Shown here: one piece after another, positions 53,854 through 62,933 of the stretch
How positions within the stretch are numbered: position 1 is the first letter of the stretch
Layout: every line of letters begins with the position of its first letter
Assembly (NCBI RefSeq): GCF_027924665.1
Contig: NZ_AP027043.1
Location: 2,356,001 to 2,420,000, forward strand
From: Flavobacterium sp. GSB-24
GTDB lineage: Bacteria; Bacteroidota; Bacteroidia; Flavobacteriales; Flavobacteriaceae
Reading direction: 5' to 3'
Length of the DNA stretch: 64,000 nucleotides
Notes under the pieces: model-generated
The model's database searches: none
Told to the model about the DNA's origin: nothing
What the model saw: the letters and a program-made list of their open reading frames with translations, nothing else
Made by a program: the position numbers and the translations under genes

Positions 53854-54798
53854 GTGGTAAATAGAAGACACATACGCGTTAAAGTAATGCAATCCATTTA
53901 TGCAATGCACCAAAGCGGTTCTGATAATATGGAAAAAGAAGAAAAATTTCTTTTTTATAGTATTGATAATATTCAGGACTTATATCTTATAATGCTTTCT
54001 TCATTGATAGAAATCTGCAAAAAAGAAGCTGTCTATTTGCATCTTTCAAGTAAAAAACACCTGGCAACTGCCGCAGAACGTAATCCGAATGAAAAGTTTG
54101 TAAAGAACAAAATTTTTCAACTTCTTGCCGAAAGCAATTCTCTTGGTATCGCTCTAGAAAATCGTAAAATCAATAACTGGTCATTAAACGATGATTATAT
54201 CATTTTACTTTTAAATGATGTAAAAGCCAGCGATTTGTACAAAAACTACATGAGCAATAATGTAAATACATTCGAAGAAGACAAACAATTTATTATTGAT
54301 TTGTTCGAAAATGTTATTGTTCCAAACGAAAAATTATACGAGTATTTAGAAGATGATAAATTGACTTGGGTTGATGATATTCCGGTTGTAAATACACATA
54401 TTGTAAAACAATTGAAGGCAATTAAAACAGAAGATCCAGACGATTTTAGAGTTCCGAAATTGTACAAAGATGTTGAAGATAAAGATTTTGCAAAAGATTT
54501 ATTTAGAAGAACTGTTTTGAATGAAACTGCTTTTGCAAAAGAATATGAAGATAAAACGCCAAACTGGGACAGTGATCGTATTGCTGAAATTGATACTATT
54601 ATTTTAAAAATGGCAATTTGCGAATTTTTAAAATTCCCTTCAATTCCAGTAAAAGTAACTCTTAACGAATATTTAGAAATTGCAAAAGAGTATTCTACAC
54701 CAAAAAGTAGTATTTTTATCAACGGAATTTTAGATAACCTTGTTAAGGAACTGACTGCCAATAAAAAGATGGTAAAAGTGGGAAGAGGGTTGATGTAA
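53854..54798 (+). CDS. nusB: transcription antitermination factor NusB, long form
   Basis: NusB with NusE binds boxA RNA in the rRNA antitermination complex. The start is a GTG at 53854 (VVNRRHIRVKVMQSIYAMHQ). At 314 residues it is about twice the classic NusB (140); the N-terminus has an additional roughly 150-residue region typical of Bacteroidota. The canonical NusB domain is in the C-terminal half (FRRTVLNETAFAKEYEDKTPNWDSDRIAEIDTIILKMAICEFLKFPSIPVKVTLNEYLEIAKEYS, cited in parts). yajC follows 113 bp downstream. Confidence 0.92.
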   Translation: MVNRRHIRVKVMQSIYAMHQSGSDNMEKEEKFLFYSIDNIQDLYLIMLSSLIEICKKEAVYLHLSSKKHLATAAERNPNEKFVKNKIFQLLAESNSLGIALENRKINNWSLNDDYIILLLNDVKASDLYKNYMSNNVNTFEEDKQFIIDLFENVIVPNEKLYEYLEDDKLTWVDDIPVVNTHIVKQLKAIKTEDPDDFRVPKLYKDVEDKDFAKDLFRRTVLNETAFAKEYEDKTPNWDSDRIAEIDTIILKMAICEFLKFPSIPVKVTLNEYLEIAKEYSTPKSSIFINGILDNLVKELTANKKMVKVGRGLM

Positions 54799-54814
54799 AA
54801 ACAACGAAATTTCA

Positions 54815-54870
54815 AAAAGAAAAATCCAAATTCCAATGGCTTTGTCTCTCTGAGCGAAGTCACAGATATT
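54815..54870. repeat. partial copy of family G element
   Basis: The gap between nusB and yajC contains CCAAATTCCAATGGC and CTGAGCGAAGTC, words found (the latter as complement) in the element at 16869-16949. The inverted partner arm is missing, so it looks like a decayed half. Confidence 0.5.
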
Positions 54871-54911
54871 AAAAAAAGATATTAATAATAAATCAAAAAC
54901 AAATTTAAATT

Positions 54912-55187
54912 ATGGGACAATTAACTCAATTTGCGCCATTTCTATTGATGTTTGTGGTAATCTATTTCTTCATGATTAGACCACAACAAAAGAGAGCTAA
55001 AAACGAAAAAGAATTTGAAAGCAGCCTAAAAGTAGGTGACAGAATAGTTACAAAAAGCGGTTTCCACGGTAAAATTGCAGAATTAGCAGAAACTACAGTT
55101 GTAATCGAAACAATGTCTGGAAAATTAAAATTAGAGCGTTCAGCTATTTCTCTTGAATTGAGTGCTGCTTTGAATAAGAAAGCATAA
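54912..55187 (+). CDS. yajC: preprotein translocase auxiliary subunit YajC
   Basis: The 91-residue protein has a single TM helix (FAPFLLMFVVIYFFMIRPQQKR) followed by a basic cytoplasmic domain, with the conserved MIRPQQKR-x-x-NE motif. FESSLKVGDRIVTKSGFHGKIAELAETTVVIETMSG is the family's beta domain. YajC associates with SecDF. It lies downstream of nusB, as in many Bacteroidota. Confidence 0.95.
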   Translation: MGQLTQFAPFLLMFVVIYFFMIRPQQKRAKNEKEFESSLKVGDRIVTKSGFHGKIAELAETTVVIETMSGKLKLERSAISLELSAALNKKA

Positions 55188-55206
55188 TTTTAAATTACAA
55201 TATTTT

Positions 55207-55238
55207 AAATCCCAAATTCTAAAAGGAGTTTGGGATTT
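55207..55238 (+). terminator. terminator of yajC
   Basis: AAATCCCAAA pairs with TTTGGGATTT across a 12-nt loop, followed by eight T, 20 bp past the stop. Confidence 0.85.
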
Positions 55239-55268
55239 TTTTTGTTTTCAAATTAACGAGCTGCATTG

Positions 55269-55350
55269 TCATTGCGAGGAACGAAGCAATCTCATTTACT
55301 ATTTCAAAAATTATCTTTTGTTAGTAAGATTGCTTCGTTCCTCGCAATGA
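55269..55350. repeat. ATTGCGAGGAACGAAGCAAT palindromic element, family D
   Basis: A perfect 24-bp inverted repeat (55269-55292 with 55327-55350) with core ATTGCGAGGAACGAAGCAAT encloses a 34-bp AT-rich loop. It stands between convergent yajC and the DUF1801 gene, flanked by a terminator for each. Confidence 0.9.
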
Positions 55351-55369
55351 CATTTTTGCGCATAAAAAA

Positions 55370-55402
55370 ACCTTTATCAAAGTTTTAAACTTTGACAAAG
55401 GT
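55370..55402 (-). terminator. terminator of DUF1801/YdeI gene
   Basis: ACCTTTATCAAAG pairs with CTTTGACAAAGGT (one mismatch) and is followed by seven T on the minus strand. Confidence 0.8.
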
Positions 55403-55445
55403 CTCTGATTACTTGGAATTTGGATTTTAAATATTGAAATTTAAC

Positions 55446-56033
55446 TTACCTGTATTTATCATTCAATCCAACATTATTCAAAATCATCGGAATCACTTTT
55501 TCAATTCTCGAAAGTTTTGTTTTTTCCTGTTTTGCCGTTTCAATATATTCTAAAAACTCATATTGTTTATAGGGCGAAAACTTGGCAAATGCTTCTTTTA
55601 AAGCTGGATTTTTTGTCATTTCTTGATCTAAAAGTTCAGAAACAATTGCTTCTTTTTTAGAAGGTTTAATAACTTTTCCTTGCTTTTCGTTTTCAATCGC
55701 TTCGTGAATGTATTCTAAGACTTCTTTTTCGTTTATTTCATCCTTCGAAGTAAAACGCCATTGACGCATTGATTTTGTTTTGTCTTCCTGAGCATTGATC
55801 AACCTCTTTTTCTCATCTTTCAGAAAAACACCGTTTAAAAACCAGATTGCAAAATAGTTTTTAAAACCTCCAATTCCGATAACATTTTTTTTGTTGTAAA
55901 CATAAATAGGTCCTCCCCATTTTATGGTCTCAACCAGTTCAGTTTTGTCAATAATTGATTTAAGAAAAAGAAGTTCTTCTTCCCACTGATTGACTTTGTC
56001 CCAAACGTGCTTTTTATCAGAATTCGGTTCCAC
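55446..56033 (-). CDS. DUF1801-YdeI/OmdA-family protein
   Basis: The 195-residue cytosolic protein begins with a DUF1801 domain (LVETIKWGGPIYVYNKKNVIGIGGFKNYFAIWFLNGVFLKD), structurally related to frataxin-like YdhG. A C-terminal YdeI/OmdA-like segment follows (LLDQEMTKNPALKEAFAKFSPYKQYEFLEYIETAKQEKTKLSRIEKVIPML, cited in part). The role is uncertain. It begins 1 bp after pepT stops, so the two are probably co-transcribed. Confidence 0.85.
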   Translation of the reverse strand: MEPNSDKKHVWDKVNQWEEELLFLKSIIDKTELVETIKWGGPIYVYNKKNVIGIGGFKNYFAIWFLNGVFLKDEKKRLINAQEDKTKSMRQWRFTSKDEINEKEVLEYIHEAIENEKQGKVIKPSKKEAIVSELLDQEMTKNPALKEAFAKFSPYKQYEFLEYIETAKQEKTKLSRIEKVIPMILNNVGLNDKYR

Positions 56034-56034
56034 T

Positions 56035-57312
56035 TTATCTTTTTCTTTTAGGTTTTTCAGTTACATCAAAAATTCCTGGAATTGCAGTAAGCTCAGCAAT
56101 TTTTACGATTACGTCTGTCGCTTTTTGAATGCTTTCGGCAGGAACATATTCGTATTTTCCGTGGAAATTATGTCCGCCCGCAAAAATATTTGGGCAAGGT
56201 AATCCCATAAAAGATAATTGAGAACCGTCAGTTCCGCCGCGGATTGGTTTGATGATCGGTTTGATGTTTAATTCTCGCATCGCTTTTTCAGCGATATCAA
56301 CAATATGTTTTACTGGCAGAACCTTTTCTTTCATATTGTAATATTGATCTTTTACGACTGCAATTACGATATCTTCACCAAATTTCTTAGCAAATTTTTT
56401 ATTGAATTTTTTGGCAATTTTTTCGATAAGCTCTTTTCGCTTTTCGAATTTCTTTTTATTATGATCACGTATAATCAATTCTAAAACTGTTTCTTCGATG
56501 TTTCCTTTTATGTGATGAACGTGAAAAAATCCTTCGTAACCTTTTGTTTCTTCTGGGGTTTCTCCTTTTGGAAGTTCATTAATAAATTCATTTGCCAAAA
56601 GCATAGAATTGATCATTTTTCCTTTTGCATAACCAGGATGAACACTTTTTCCTTTAAAAGTAATTTTAGCTCCAGCTGCGTTGAAATTTTCATATTCTAA
56701 CTCGCCAATCTGACTTCCGTCCATCGTATAAGCCCATTGCGCTCCAAATTTTTCTACATCAAAATGATGCGCACCACGTCCAATTTCTTCATCTGGAGTA
56801 AAACCAATTCTAATTTTTCCATGTTTAATTTCTGGATGCTGAATTAGATATTCCATTGCCGAAACAATTTCTGTAATTCCCGCTTTGTCATCGGCACCAA
56901 GAAGTGTTGTTCCGTCAGTTGTAATAATGGTTTGTCCTTTATATTGCAGTAAGTCTTTGAAATAATTTGGAGATAAAACAATATTTTTTTCTGCATTCAA
57001 AACAATATCTTTTCCATCGTAATTTTCTACGATTTGAGGTTTCACATTGGCACCGCTAAAATCTGGCGAAGTATCAAAGTGAGAAACAAAACCTATTGTT
57101 GGAACTTCGTGATCTACGTTGCTTGGCAGCGTTGCCATGATATACGCTTTATCATCAATAGTTACATCTTCAAGTCCGATTGTTTTTAGTTCTTCAACTA
57201 ATTTATTGGCCAAATTCCACTGCTTTTCAGTACTTGGCGTTGTTTGCGAATTTGGATCTGATTCTGTATCAATTGTTATATAACTAATAAAACGATCTAT
57301 GATATGTTGCAT
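56035..57312 (-). CDS. pepT: peptidase T (tripeptide aminopeptidase)
   Basis: PepT releases the N-terminal residue of tripeptides with two zinc ions in the cytosol. The 425-residue M20 peptidase has [10 protein letters not shown] (His and Asp ligand), [19 protein letters not shown] (bridging Asp), [15 protein letters not shown] (general base Glu) and [20 protein letters not shown] near the C-terminus. The C-terminal KPKRKR tail is slightly extended. A possible -7 box (TATATTTG on minus, 57329-57336) lies just upstream. Confidence 0.95.
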   Translation of the reverse strand: MQHIIDRFISYITIDTESDPNSQTTPSTEKQWNLANKLVEELKTIGLEDVTIDDKAYIMATLPSNVDHEVPTIGFVSHFDTSPDFSGANVKPQIVENYDGKDIVLNAEKNIVLSPNYFKDLLQYKGQTIITTDGTTLLGADDKAGITEIVSAMEYLIQHPEIKHGKIRIGFTPDEEIGRGAHHFDVEKFGAQWAYTMDGSQIGELEYENFNAAGAKITFKGKSVHPGYAKGKMINSMLLANEFINELPKGETPEETKGYEGFFHVHHIKGNIEETVLELIIRDHNKKKFEKRKELIEKIAKKFNKKFAKKFGEDIVIAVVKDQYYNMKEKVLPVKHIVDIAEKAMRELNIKPIIKPIRGGTDGSQLSFMGLPCPNIFAGGHNFHGKYEYVPAESIQKATDVIVKIAELTAIPGIFDVTEKPKRKR

Positions 57313-57386
57313 TTCTTTGATTTTTTAGCAAATATAGAAAATTTTTCTCCTGCATAATTTAGCTTTCCATATCTGAATTAATAAAA

Positions 57387-57412
57387 AAAGGGATTCTGTG
57401 CAGAATCCCTTT
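57387..57412 (-). terminator. terminator of FGE-type gene
   Basis: AAAGGGATTCTG pairs with CAGAATCCCTTT across a 2-nt gap (tight loop), with seven T on the minus side. It lies 17 bp past the stop. Confidence 0.88.
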
Positions 57413-57429
57413 CATTTGTTTTTTTACGA

Positions 57430-58569
57430 TTATTTGCTTTTGACGCATCTAAAACCCACATGATTTGCCGCAGATCTTATTTCGCCTTTTCCTCTCGTTC
57501 CAACCATGTATCGCGTGCAATATTGGTCGGTACATAAAAAAGAACCGCCTCTATGTACTCGTTTAACTTCTGTCGGATCATTTGGATCATTATAAGCATC
57601 AGGCCCTTGCGGATTTTTTACTGTTTTGCCACTATCGGCCAATGATTTGTAATAGTCAACACTATACCAGTCATTTACCCATTCCCATACATTTCCTGCC
57701 ATATCATATAAGCCATAAGCATTTGGTGCATATTGAGCTGTAGGAGCAATTCCTTTAAATCCGTCTTCGCCAGTATCGCCGTCTTTAATTGGGAAATGTC
57801 CCTGATAAATATTGGCTTGAAATTTCCCTTTCGGTTTTAAATCATTTCCCCAAGCATATAGATTTCCTGTTTTACCACCTCTAGCAGCAAATTCCCATTC
57901 TGCTTCTGTCGGAAGTCTTTTTCCAGCCCATTTTGCATAAGCTGCTGCATCTTCGTATACTACATGTACCACAGGATATTTTTCTTTGCCTTTAATTGTA
58001 CTTTGAGGACCATCAGGATGTCTCCAGTCGGCACCTGGCTCATAACGCCACCATTGCAGGAAATTGTTTAAATTAACAGCAGATGGAGTAGGTGTAAAGA
58101 CAACCGAACCCGTTACAAGATCGTTTTCATTCGCACCAGGAAATTCTTCTTTGGTTGGTTTTTGCTCTGCAACCGTAACATAACCAGTTGCTTTTACAAA
58201 TTTTTCGAACTCTTCATTGGTAACTTCGGTTTTATCCATATAATATCCATCAATATATACGCGGTGAATAGGAGCTGCATCTTTCGTTACACCTTTGATA
58301 CTACATAAACTTTCATCTTCGACATTGCTTCCCATTGAGAATTCTCCGCCTGGAATCCAAACCATACCTTCTGAAGCTTTTCCTGCAGGTTTATCTTTAT
58401 TTTCGATAGTTGGCTTAAATACTGAGGGTGCTGAAGTGTTTGGAATTTCATGACATTCTGCAGTTTCAGCTATTTCTTTTTTAGGCACCATTAATTTGCT
58501 ATAACCGTAAGCAAGAGAAATAATAGAAATTGTCAGGACAGCAAAAATCCAAAAGGTTTTATTTTTCAT
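57430..58569 (-). CDS. formylglycine-generating-enzyme-type protein
   Basis: The 379-residue protein has an N-terminal TM or signal anchor (KTFWIFAVLTISIISLAYGY). The FGE fold follows (MVWIPGGEFSMGSN, DKTEVTNEEFEKFVKATGYVT, GKRLPTEAEWEFAARGG, YDMAGNVWEWVNDW). The catalytic region has C346 and C351 (GGSFLCTDQYCTRY), matching the Cys-x4-Cys pair of genuine FGE rather than the Cys-less sulfatase-modifying-factor relatives. It may convert Cys of a sulfatase motif to formylglycine. No sulfatase gene is in this window. Confidence 0.85.
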   Translation of the reverse strand: MKNKTFWIFAVLTISIISLAYGYSKLMVPKKEIAETAECHEIPNTSAPSVFKPTIENKDKPAGKASEGMVWIPGGEFSMGSNVEDESLCSIKGVTKDAAPIHRVYIDGYYMDKTEVTNEEFEKFVKATGYVTVAEQKPTKEEFPGANENDLVTGSVVFTPTPSAVNLNNFLQWWRYEPGADWRHPDGPQSTIKGKEKYPVVHVVYEDAAAYAKWAGKRLPTEAEWEFAARGGKTGNLYAWGNDLKPKGKFQANIYQGHFPIKDGDTGEDGFKGIAPTAQYAPNAYGLYDMAGNVWEWVNDWYSVDYYKSLADSGKTVKNPQGPDAYNDPNDPTEVKRVHRGGSFLCTDQYCTRYMVGTRGKGEIRSAANHVGFRCVKSK

Positions 58570-58664
58570 GGTAATTGATTTTGATCTGAATTGGTTGTCA
58601 AATTGATGGGATAAAATTATAAAAATAATTATTAATACTATAGTAATTATATAGGATTAATAAA

Positions 58665-59630
58665 TTATTTGTCTTTTTCAACAAGAACTACTTCATATTT
58701 TTCTTTGCCGTCAACTTGAACGGGTTGATAATAAGTTTCTCCAAATTTTACATATTTTACATCTCCAATCGTAACTTCTTCGCCGCCTTCTGGTAAATTA
58801 TCAACTATTGTTCCTGCTGTTGGAGGCACAACCTTATAAGTATTGCCGTCTTTTTCATAATAAGTTCCTCCATAGTAATAATTATTTACTGTTCCTGTAT
58901 TAACAGTTTGTGCGCCACTTGGAATATTATTAACGGTTCCTCCAACTGGAGCTGGAACAGCCGTATAACCTCCGTTAGAAGGTGCATACCAAACTCCCTG
59001 ATCATAATGATATTGTGAACTTTCGACGCTTACTACTATTGCTGTAACCGCTAAAGTTGCTACAAAAAATCCCCAAGGATGCCATGTTGGTCCATAGTAA
59101 TAAGGTCTGTAAGGATGAAAATAATATGGATTGTAAGCATGATATCTATAACCGCCATATACATACGGAGGACGTGCATACACAACAGTATTTCTTCTCA
59201 CGACAGTATTTCTATTATTGTTTATGGTAATATCTCTGCTTCGGTCAACATTTCTTGTATTGCCGCTTATGTTTGTATTTCTATTGCCTGAATTTATGGT
59301 GTTATTAGAATTACGGTTTGTTGTATTGTTTCTGTTGTTAATACTAGTGTTCGAACTATTTGTAGGTCTGGTTACTTTAGTTCCAGAGCCATTAGATCCA
59401 GGTCTAGTTACTGCTGGTTTGTTTGTAGAAGGTCTGTTTACAGCTGGTCGGGATTGGTTTGCGGGTCTTGTTGCCGCAGGCCTTGTTTGAGTTCCTCCAC
59501 TCGGTCTGTGAACTCCTCCGCCATTTCCTCCAACTCGGCGCTGTGCTATGCTGTCAATAGAAATCAAAAAAAACGATGCAGCTAGACATGTTAGTACAAC
59601 TTTATGTATTTTTTTATTTATATTTTTCAT
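58665..59630 (-). CDS. DUF6515-type exported protein, Asn/Arg-rich
   Basis: The 321-residue product has an N-terminal signal (KVVLTCLAASFFLISIDSIAQ). A low-complexity Arg/Pro/Asn/Thr region spans roughly 30-150. A Tyr/Pro-rich stretch (YNPYYFHPYRPYYYGPTWHP) and one TM follow (FFVATLAVTAIVV). The C-terminal part has repeated YYEKDG and VPPTAGTIVDNLPEGGEEV units, characteristic of DUF6515. Localisation is envelope; function unknown. Confidence 0.75.
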   Translation of the reverse strand: MKNINKKIHKVVLTCLAASFFLISIDSIAQRRVGGNGGGVHRPSGGTQTRPAATRPANQSRPAVNRPSTNKPAVTRPGSNGSGTKVTRPTNSSNTSINNRNNTTNRNSNNTINSGNRNTNISGNTRNVDRSRDITINNNRNTVVRRNTVVYARPPYVYGGYRYHAYNPYYFHPYRPYYYGPTWHPWGFFVATLAVTAIVVSVESSQYHYDQGVWYAPSNGGYTAVPAPVGGTVNNIPSGAQTVNTGTVNNYYYGGTYYEKDGNTYKVVPPTAGTIVDNLPEGGEEVTIGDVKYVKFGETYYQPVQVDGKEKYEVVLVEKDK

Positions 59631-59722
59631 TTTCAGTATTTTAAGTTAGATAAAGTTATTAAAAAAAAGAATTTGTATGTAAGATTTGAGCAAGTATTTT
59701 TAATTTTTGGAAATGAATATTC

Positions 59723-60943
59723 TTACAATGAAATATCCCATTGTATGCGAAATCGCCAGCCTTGTTCAAGTGGTAAAGTTTTGTCCTGAAAACTAAAATA
59801 ACTTACTTCAGAAGTTAGTTTATTTTTATGGCCTTTAAAAAACCAATTAAAAGCCAATGTCGACTCATCTTGTCTATTTTGTCTTATTGAATTATCTGGT
59901 CTGTAAGCAGTATGTCTTCCTGCCATTTCCAAATGTTTTGGCCACCAATCGAAAACATTATGAAAGAAATATCCAGCCTGAACATAATATCCTTTTAGCG
60001 TTGTTGTTTCATTATTGTTTAATTTATCAATAATTTCTTTGGTATGCCATTCGCTCTGCCAAGAAAAACCACGGTACATAAAAGCCGTTTCTACATTCCA
60101 TTGATTAACTCTATACTGACCTGGCAAACCATTTTCGTATCCTTCTAAGGAACCTCCGCCAGCTTGAGAAAAACGAGTGTATGGACTTCTATTTGTTATG
60201 GCTGAAAAAGCAATAATTGGTGTAAGTTTTTCGTGAAATTCTAAATCACAGCCTTCAAAATCCAAAAATCGACCCAAGAAATTCCATTGCGCTCTTCCAA
60301 AATACATTAAATGGCTGTCATCATTTACCGAACTTCCTCGTCCAGTTCCTGTCAGCGCAGCCGCCCAGTAATTAAAGTCAGCTATGCCGCTGCCTTTCAA
60401 ATGTCCGTAAACTTCGAGTCCCAATTGTCTGTCTACTGTAAACGGACGATTAATTAAAGACCGCTCGGCCATTTGCTGTTCGCCGCTGCTAATGAAACGT
60501 TCGCGGGTAAATTCTGTTTTCCATTGCCCGACTTTAAAACTCAGCCACTCCCATTTTTCAATCATAATTCTAAAGTCAAGTAAATTGGACTGGCTTAGTT
60601 CGTATTCCCAATAATATTTTAACCACGGTTCAAAAGCGTGGCCGCCGACTTTTAATCTGGCACGATTTATTTTAAAAACCGTTTGTGCATCTTGAGCATA
60701 ATCATCGTAAGTAACTGGATCTGCATCGTAAGGAGTAGAAAAACGAAACTGAAATCTGCTTTGTAATTGAAATAGAAATTTATTATCTCGTGTTTGTAAT
60801 TCAATTCCTTTGTCACCATAACGAATGTTCATCAGTTTTGTAGTGTCTTTTTCATGCTGTGAAAAGCCTTTAAAACCAATTAATAGTATGAGAATTAATA
60901 ACAGAATGATAGGGTTTCGATTTGTTGGGTTTTCTTTATACAT
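59723..60943 (-). CDS. outer-membrane porin, phosphate-selective porin O/P type
   Basis: The start was set at the ATG at 60943 (MYKENPTNRNPIILLLILILLI), giving 406 residues with a signal ending FSQ. Alternating short beta strands with aromatic belts (FLFQLQSRFQFRF, LKYYWEYELSQ, WQSEWHTKEI) and the C-terminal FRIQWDISL fit an OprP/OprO barrel. No phosphate-regulon neighbours are seen. Substrate preference is not readable from sequence. Confidence 0.8.
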   Translation of the reverse strand: MYKENPTNRNPIILLLILILLIGFKGFSQHEKDTTKLMNIRYGDKGIELQTRDNKFLFQLQSRFQFRFSTPYDADPVTYDDYAQDAQTVFKINRARLKVGGHAFEPWLKYYWEYELSQSNLLDFRIMIEKWEWLSFKVGQWKTEFTRERFISSGEQQMAERSLINRPFTVDRQLGLEVYGHLKGSGIADFNYWAAALTGTGRGSSVNDDSHLMYFGRAQWNFLGRFLDFEGCDLEFHEKLTPIIAFSAITNRSPYTRFSQAGGGSLEGYENGLPGQYRVNQWNVETAFMYRGFSWQSEWHTKEIIDKLNNNETTTLKGYYVQAGYFFHNVFDWWPKHLEMAGRHTAYRPDNSIRQNRQDESTLAFNWFFKGHKNKLTSEVSYFSFQDKTLPLEQGWRFRIQWDISL

Positions 60944-61163
60944 ATAGTTGGATTGATTTGTATAAAAGATTCTTAATTGCTTCAAAATTAATTAATAAAA
61001 AATCCGGAGCAGGTAGTTTAAGTGCCGGAAGTTGTTTCATATTATAACTTGCAACCTTAAAAATTGAATTTTTGACTATATGTTTTTAATTATGTTTTGA
61101 AGAATGAAACAAAATTGAAATTATTTGTTTTTGTAAAAAAGCACCTTTTTAAACTATAATATT

Positions 61164-61171
61164 TAAATTTG
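61164..61171 (+). promoter_or_regulatory. -7 box of pyrD
   Basis: TAAATTTG matches the Bacteroidota -7 consensus 25 bp before the ATG of pyrD. A TTG lies at 61131-61133 but is 30 nt upstream, too far. Confidence 0.5.
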
Positions 61172-61196
61172 CACCCAAAATAACAACAACACACTC

Positions 61197-62231
61197 ATGT
61201 ATAAATTGATAATTCGTCCGATACTTTTCTGGTTTGATCCTGAAGAAGTGCATTACTTTACTTTTTCATTTGTTAAATTCATTTCAAAAATCCCAGGAGT
61301 TTCGTCAATTATAAGATCAATTTATGAAGTAAAAGATTCTCGATTAGAAAGAGAAGTTTTCGGAATTAAATTCAAAAATCCCGTTGGACTTGCAGCAGGA
61401 TTTGACAAAGATGCAAAGTTGTACAAAGAGCTTTCTGATTTTGGTTTTGGTTTTATTGAAATTGGAACCGTAACACCGGTTGGTCAGGAAGGAAATCCAA
61501 AAAAACGTTTGTTTCGTTTAAAAGAAGATCAAGCAATTATTAACCGAATGGGTTTTAATAATGGCGGCGTTTTGGAAGCTGTAGAACGTTTGAAGAAAAA
61601 TTCTGGAGTTTTGATTGGAGGAAATATTGGAAAAAATAAAGTGACTCCAAACGAAAATGCAGTAAACGATTATATCATTTGTTTTGATGCTTTGTTCGAT
61701 CATGTAGATTATTTTGTAGTCAATGTAAGTTCGCCAAATACACCAAATTTAAGAGCTTTACAAGACAAAGAACCTTTAACTGCTTTGCTGCAGACTTTGC
61801 AAAACAGAAACATTGAAAAGCAAAAAACAAGTACGCAGAAAGTAAAACCAATTTTATTAAAAATTGCTCCAGATCTTACAGATGAGCAGTTATTAGATAT
61901 CATAGATATTGTAAAAACTACGCAGATTGCAGGAGTAATTGCAACCAATACTACAATTTCAAGAGACGGTTTACAATCTGAAAATCAGTCAGAAATGGGA
62001 GGTTTGTCTGGAAAACCATTGACAAAACGCTCTACAGAAGTAATTCGTTTTCTTTCTGAAAAAAGCAATAAAGCATTCCCAATTATTGGAGTGGGCGGCA
62101 TTCATTCTGCAGATGATGCGATCGAAAAACTAAATGCAGGAGCAAGTTTAGTGCAATTGTATACAGGTTTTATTTATGAAGGTCCAGCGCTGATTAAAGC
62201 AATCAATAAAAAAGTTTTAGGGCAGTTGTAA
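61197..62231 (+). CDS. pyrD: quinone-dependent dihydroorotate dehydrogenase (class 2)
   Basis: PyrD oxidises dihydroorotate to orotate in pyrimidine synthesis and passes electrons to the quinone pool. In the 344-residue product, an N-terminal membrane-facing helix precedes the FMN barrel with [39 protein letters not shown] (catalytic Ser of class 2), [11 protein letters not shown] and [12 protein letters not shown]. Its last 15 bp overlap the convergent DUF3307 gene. Confidence 0.96.
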   Translation: MYKLIIRPILFWFDPEEVHYFTFSFVKFISKIPGVSSIIRSIYEVKDSRLEREVFGIKFKNPVGLAAGFDKDAKLYKELSDFGFGFIEIGTVTPVGQEGNPKKRLFRLKEDQAIINRMGFNNGGVLEAVERLKKNSGVLIGGNIGKNKVTPNENAVNDYIICFDALFDHVDYFVVNVSSPNTPNLRALQDKEPLTALLQTLQNRNIEKQKTSTQKVKPILLKIAPDLTDEQLLDIIDIVKTTQIAGVIATNTTISRDGLQSENQSEMGGLSGKPLTKRSTEVIRFLSEKSNKAFPIIGVGGIHSADDAIEKLNAGASLVQLYTGFIYEGPALIKAINKKVLGQL

Positions 62232-62933
62232 AAGAAGCCCCTGAAGAATTAATCCGACTATTATCGCGATTCCGAAACTAATTAAAGTACCAATCATCAC
62301 GTATTCGGTGAGCTTGCGGTCTTTGGCTTCTTTTAAATCTCCAAATCGAAAGATAGATTTTGCAGCCAATAAAAACCCTATTGCTTCAAAATGAGCAGTT
62401 AGGATAAAACAAAGTATAAATAAACGTTCTAATATACCAATGTAATTTCCTGCACTGGCTAGAGAATTGTCTTGATGGCTGTTTTGACTTTCTGGACTCC
62501 AAATTGAAATAATGGTTTTTATGAAAATAGAAGCGGGCTTGGTTACCAGTAAAATTCCGGTGATTAAAATCCAGAATTCATTCATAACCCAAAAGTCGAT
62601 AATGTCATTATTTTCGTAAAGCATTACAACGGCAATTAATATAATAATGTGTGCAATTTGGTCTGCAACAAACCAAGTTCGCTTTGTTTTTGCTTTTTGA
62701 AAATTGAGTTTAATTAAATCAATTATACCGTGGGTAACGGCAATTAAAACTGCGTAAGGTATAAAACTGACTTGTCCAGCTACAATCGCAGCTAAAACTC
62801 CATGAAGTAAAATATGAACATACAAGTAAATACTTTTATGTTTTTTAATTTCTTTATCGGCTACCCAAGAATTAGGCTGCCAGATAAAATCTCCGAGTAA
62901 ATGAGCTAAAAGCAGTTTTATAAATAAAATCAT
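62217..62933 (-). CDS. DUF3307 membrane protein
   Basis: The 238-residue protein starts with DUF3307 features ([53 protein letters not shown]) containing conserved Asp and His in helices 1-3. About six TM helices follow. Its ATG overlaps the end of the satD gene by 4 bp, so the two are translationally coupled. Function unknown. Confidence 0.85.
   Translation of the reverse strand: MILFIKLLLAHLLGDFIWQPNSWVADKEIKKHKSIYLYVHILLHGVLAAIVAGQVSFIPYAVLIAVTHGIIDLIKLNFQKAKTKRTWFVADQIAHIIILIAVVMLYENNDIIDFWVMNEFWILITGILLVTKPASIFIKTIISIWSPESQNSHQDNSLASAGNYIGILERLFILCFILTAHFEAIGFLLAAKSIFRFGDLKEAKDRKLTEYVMIGTLISFGIAIIVGLILQGLLLQLP

Noticed and set aside
54246..54863. 205-codon minus frame opposite nusB
   Set aside because: It lies wholly antisense to a well-supported nusB domain and has composition typical of a shadow frame.
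59079..59490. Hydrophobic plus-strand frames opposite the DUF6515 gene
   Set aside because: They are antisense shadows of the Asn/Thr-rich low-complexity coding sequence; no start-site signal or family match.
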